A stretch of DNA of 7,893 nt from positions 1 through 7,893 of the forward strand of contig CALGWX010000028.1 of assembly GCA_937936215.1 (NCBI GenBank). Reading direction: 5' to 3'. The position numbers were made by a program, and so were the translations under genes. This stretch comes from an uncultured Burkholderiaceae bacterium (GTDB lineage: Bacteria; Pseudomonadota; Gammaproteobacteria; Burkholderiales; Burkholderiaceae_F). The notes beneath the pieces are model-generated. The model had not been told where the DNA came from, made no database searches, and saw only the letters and a list, made by a program, of their open reading frames with translations. Below, one piece after another: positions 6,878 through 7,893 of this stretch; positions within the stretch are counted from its first letter, which is position 1, and every line of letters begins with the position of its first letter.

Positions 6878-7893
6878 GTGATCGACCTCGCCGTACTCGA
6901 AAGCCGCCTCGGCTACCAGTTCGCCAACCGCGAGCTGCTGGAGCAGGCGCTGACGCACCGCAGCCACGGCGCGGTGCACAACGAGCGGCTCGAGTTCCTC
7001 GGCGACGCGGTGCTGAACTGCGCCATCGCGCAACTGCTGTTCCAAAAGTTCGGGCGCCTGAACGAGGGCGATCTGTCTCGCCTGCGCGCCAACCTCGTCA
7101 AGCAGCAGTCGCTAGCCGAGATCGCCGAGCGGCTGGAGCTGTCGCAGTTCCTGCGCCTGGGCGAGGGCGAGCGCAAGAGCGGCGGCTTCCGACGGCCGTC
7201 GATCCTCGCCGACACGTTGGAGGCGGCGATGGGGGCCGTGTTCGTCGACCGCGGCTTCGAGGCGGCGCGCGAGGTCATCGCCCGCCTGTTCGAGCCGGTG
7301 CTCAAGAGCGTCGACCCGAAGACGCTGGGCAAGGACAGCAAGACGCTGCTGCAGGAGTTCCTGCAGGGCAAGCGGCTGCCGCTGCCCCAGTACACCGTGG
7401 TCGAGACCCGCGGTGCCGCGCACAACCAGGAGTTCGAGGTCGAGTGCGTGCTGGCCAAGCTCGACATCAGCGTGCGCGGCAGCGGCCGCAGTCGCCGCGC
7501 CGCTGAGCAGTCGGCGGCGAAGCTGGCGCTGGAGGCGGCACAGGCGGCGCACGCCGCGCGGCGGGTGCGTCGCAAGGCCGCGGCTGAACCGGGTGGGGCG
7601 GCGAGCGTGGCGCCGGCGCAGGGCGCGGCGGCCATCGGCGAGCAAAGCGCACCGACCGAAGCGCCGAACGAGGTGGCGCCTGCGGCAACGATGGAAGGCG
7701 CTGCCGCGGCAGACAGCGCAGCGCACGGCGCGTTGACGGCCGACGAAAAATCCGCCACCCGAGAGGAGAGGGCGGCGGCGAAAGCCGCGAAGGCCGCAAC
7801 CGCCCCGACCAAGCCGACGCCTTCCGAGGGCAAGGCCGCCACCACCGCAGCCAGGGCAGCCGCGGCGGAAGCGACCGGCGCGGCAGGGGAAGA
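6878..7893 (+). CDS. rnc: Ribonuclease III with long Ala-rich C-terminal extension (3' end outside the window)
   Basis: A double-strand-specific endoribonuclease that processes rRNA precursors and structured mRNAs. At least 338 residues are visible with no stop; E. coli Rnc has 226. The catalytic domain (about 5-140) contains NERLEFLGD (35-43, with Glu36, Glu39 and Asp43), KSGGFRRPSILADTLEA (100-116) and the metal-binding pair Asp112/Glu115. The dsRNA-binding domain (about 154-223) contains TLLQEFLQGKRLPLPQY and ends RSRRAAEQSAAKLALEAA. From about 225 onward the protein is low-complexity: Ala with Lys, Glu, Thr and Pro, KAAKAATAPTKPTPSEGKAA being typical. Long Ala/Lys tails on RNase III are known in Burkholderia relatives, so this is probably real and disordered. 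The GTG at 6878 is chosen because the product IDLAVLESRLGYQF matches the family N-terminus and AAGGG (6866-6870) sits seven bases upstream. era is the expected next gene. Confidence 0.98.
   Translation, partial: MIDLAVLESRLGYQFANRELLEQALTHRSHGAVHNERLEFLGDAVLNCAIAQLLFQKFGRLNEGDLSRLRANLVKQQSLAEIAERLELSQFLRLGEGERKSGGFRRPSILADTLEAAMGAVFVDRGFEAAREVIARLFEPVLKSVDPKTLGKDSKTLLQEFLQGKRLPLPQYTVVETRGAAHNQEFEVECVLAKLDISVRGSGRSRRAAEQSAAKLALEAAQAAHAARRVRRKAAAEPGGAASVAPAQGAAAIGEQSAPTEAPNEVAPAATMEGAAAADSAAHGALTADEKSATREERAAAKAAKAATAPTKPTPSEGKAATTAARAAAAEATGAAGE

Noticed and set aside
6913..7845. 310-codon Ser/Ala/Arg-rich minus-strand open frame opposite rnc
   Set aside because: It mirrors the RNase III frame; the serine and alanine richness is the antisense reading of Ala/Glu/Arg codons.

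Overview
The window is a GC-rich, densely coded, single-strand (+) segment of a proteobacterial chromosome. Gene order and protein sequences point to a betaproteobacterium (Burkholderiales/Rhodocyclales-like); I cannot name the genus. Every well-supported gene is on the + strand. I see no tRNA, rRNA, CRISPR array, insertion sequence or attachment site, and nothing that looks recently transferred.

Region 1 (1-3307) is an envelope-stress (sigma-E) operon. It holds the 3' end of rpoE, the membrane anti-sigma factor rseA (mucA-like), the periplasmic co-regulator rseB (mucB-like), and a periplasmic HtrA/DegP-type protease, mucD. rpoE and rseA are 8 bases apart. rseA and rseB overlap by one base (TGATG). 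mucD follows after 31 bases. Sensor, signal transducer and one effector of the response are therefore co-transcribed. No mucC-like gene is present.

Region 2 (3308-3480) is a 173-base gap with a -10-like TAAAAT, a strong 10-bp hairpin with a short T run, and a second hairpin just before lepA. It probably separates the stress operon from the next transcription unit.

Region 3 (3481-7893) is lepA (EF4, ribosome back-translocase GTPase), lepB (signal peptidase I), a small single-pass membrane protein of the DUF4845 type, and rnc (RNase III). rnc runs off the right edge and carries an Ala-rich C-terminal extension of more than 110 residues. This order is common in betaproteobacteria, where era usually follows. 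The products serve translation quality control, protein export and RNA processing.

The main unexplained stretch is the 274-base lepA-lepB spacer. One frame there is open from a GTG overlapping the lepA stop (GTGA, with GGAGG four bases upstream) to a TGA overlapping the lepB start (ATGA). That is the geometry of a translationally coupled gene of about 93 codons. The same spacer also holds perfect GC-rich dyads. No striking new system is evident; this spacer, the lepA leader and the RNase III tail are the items most worth checking.
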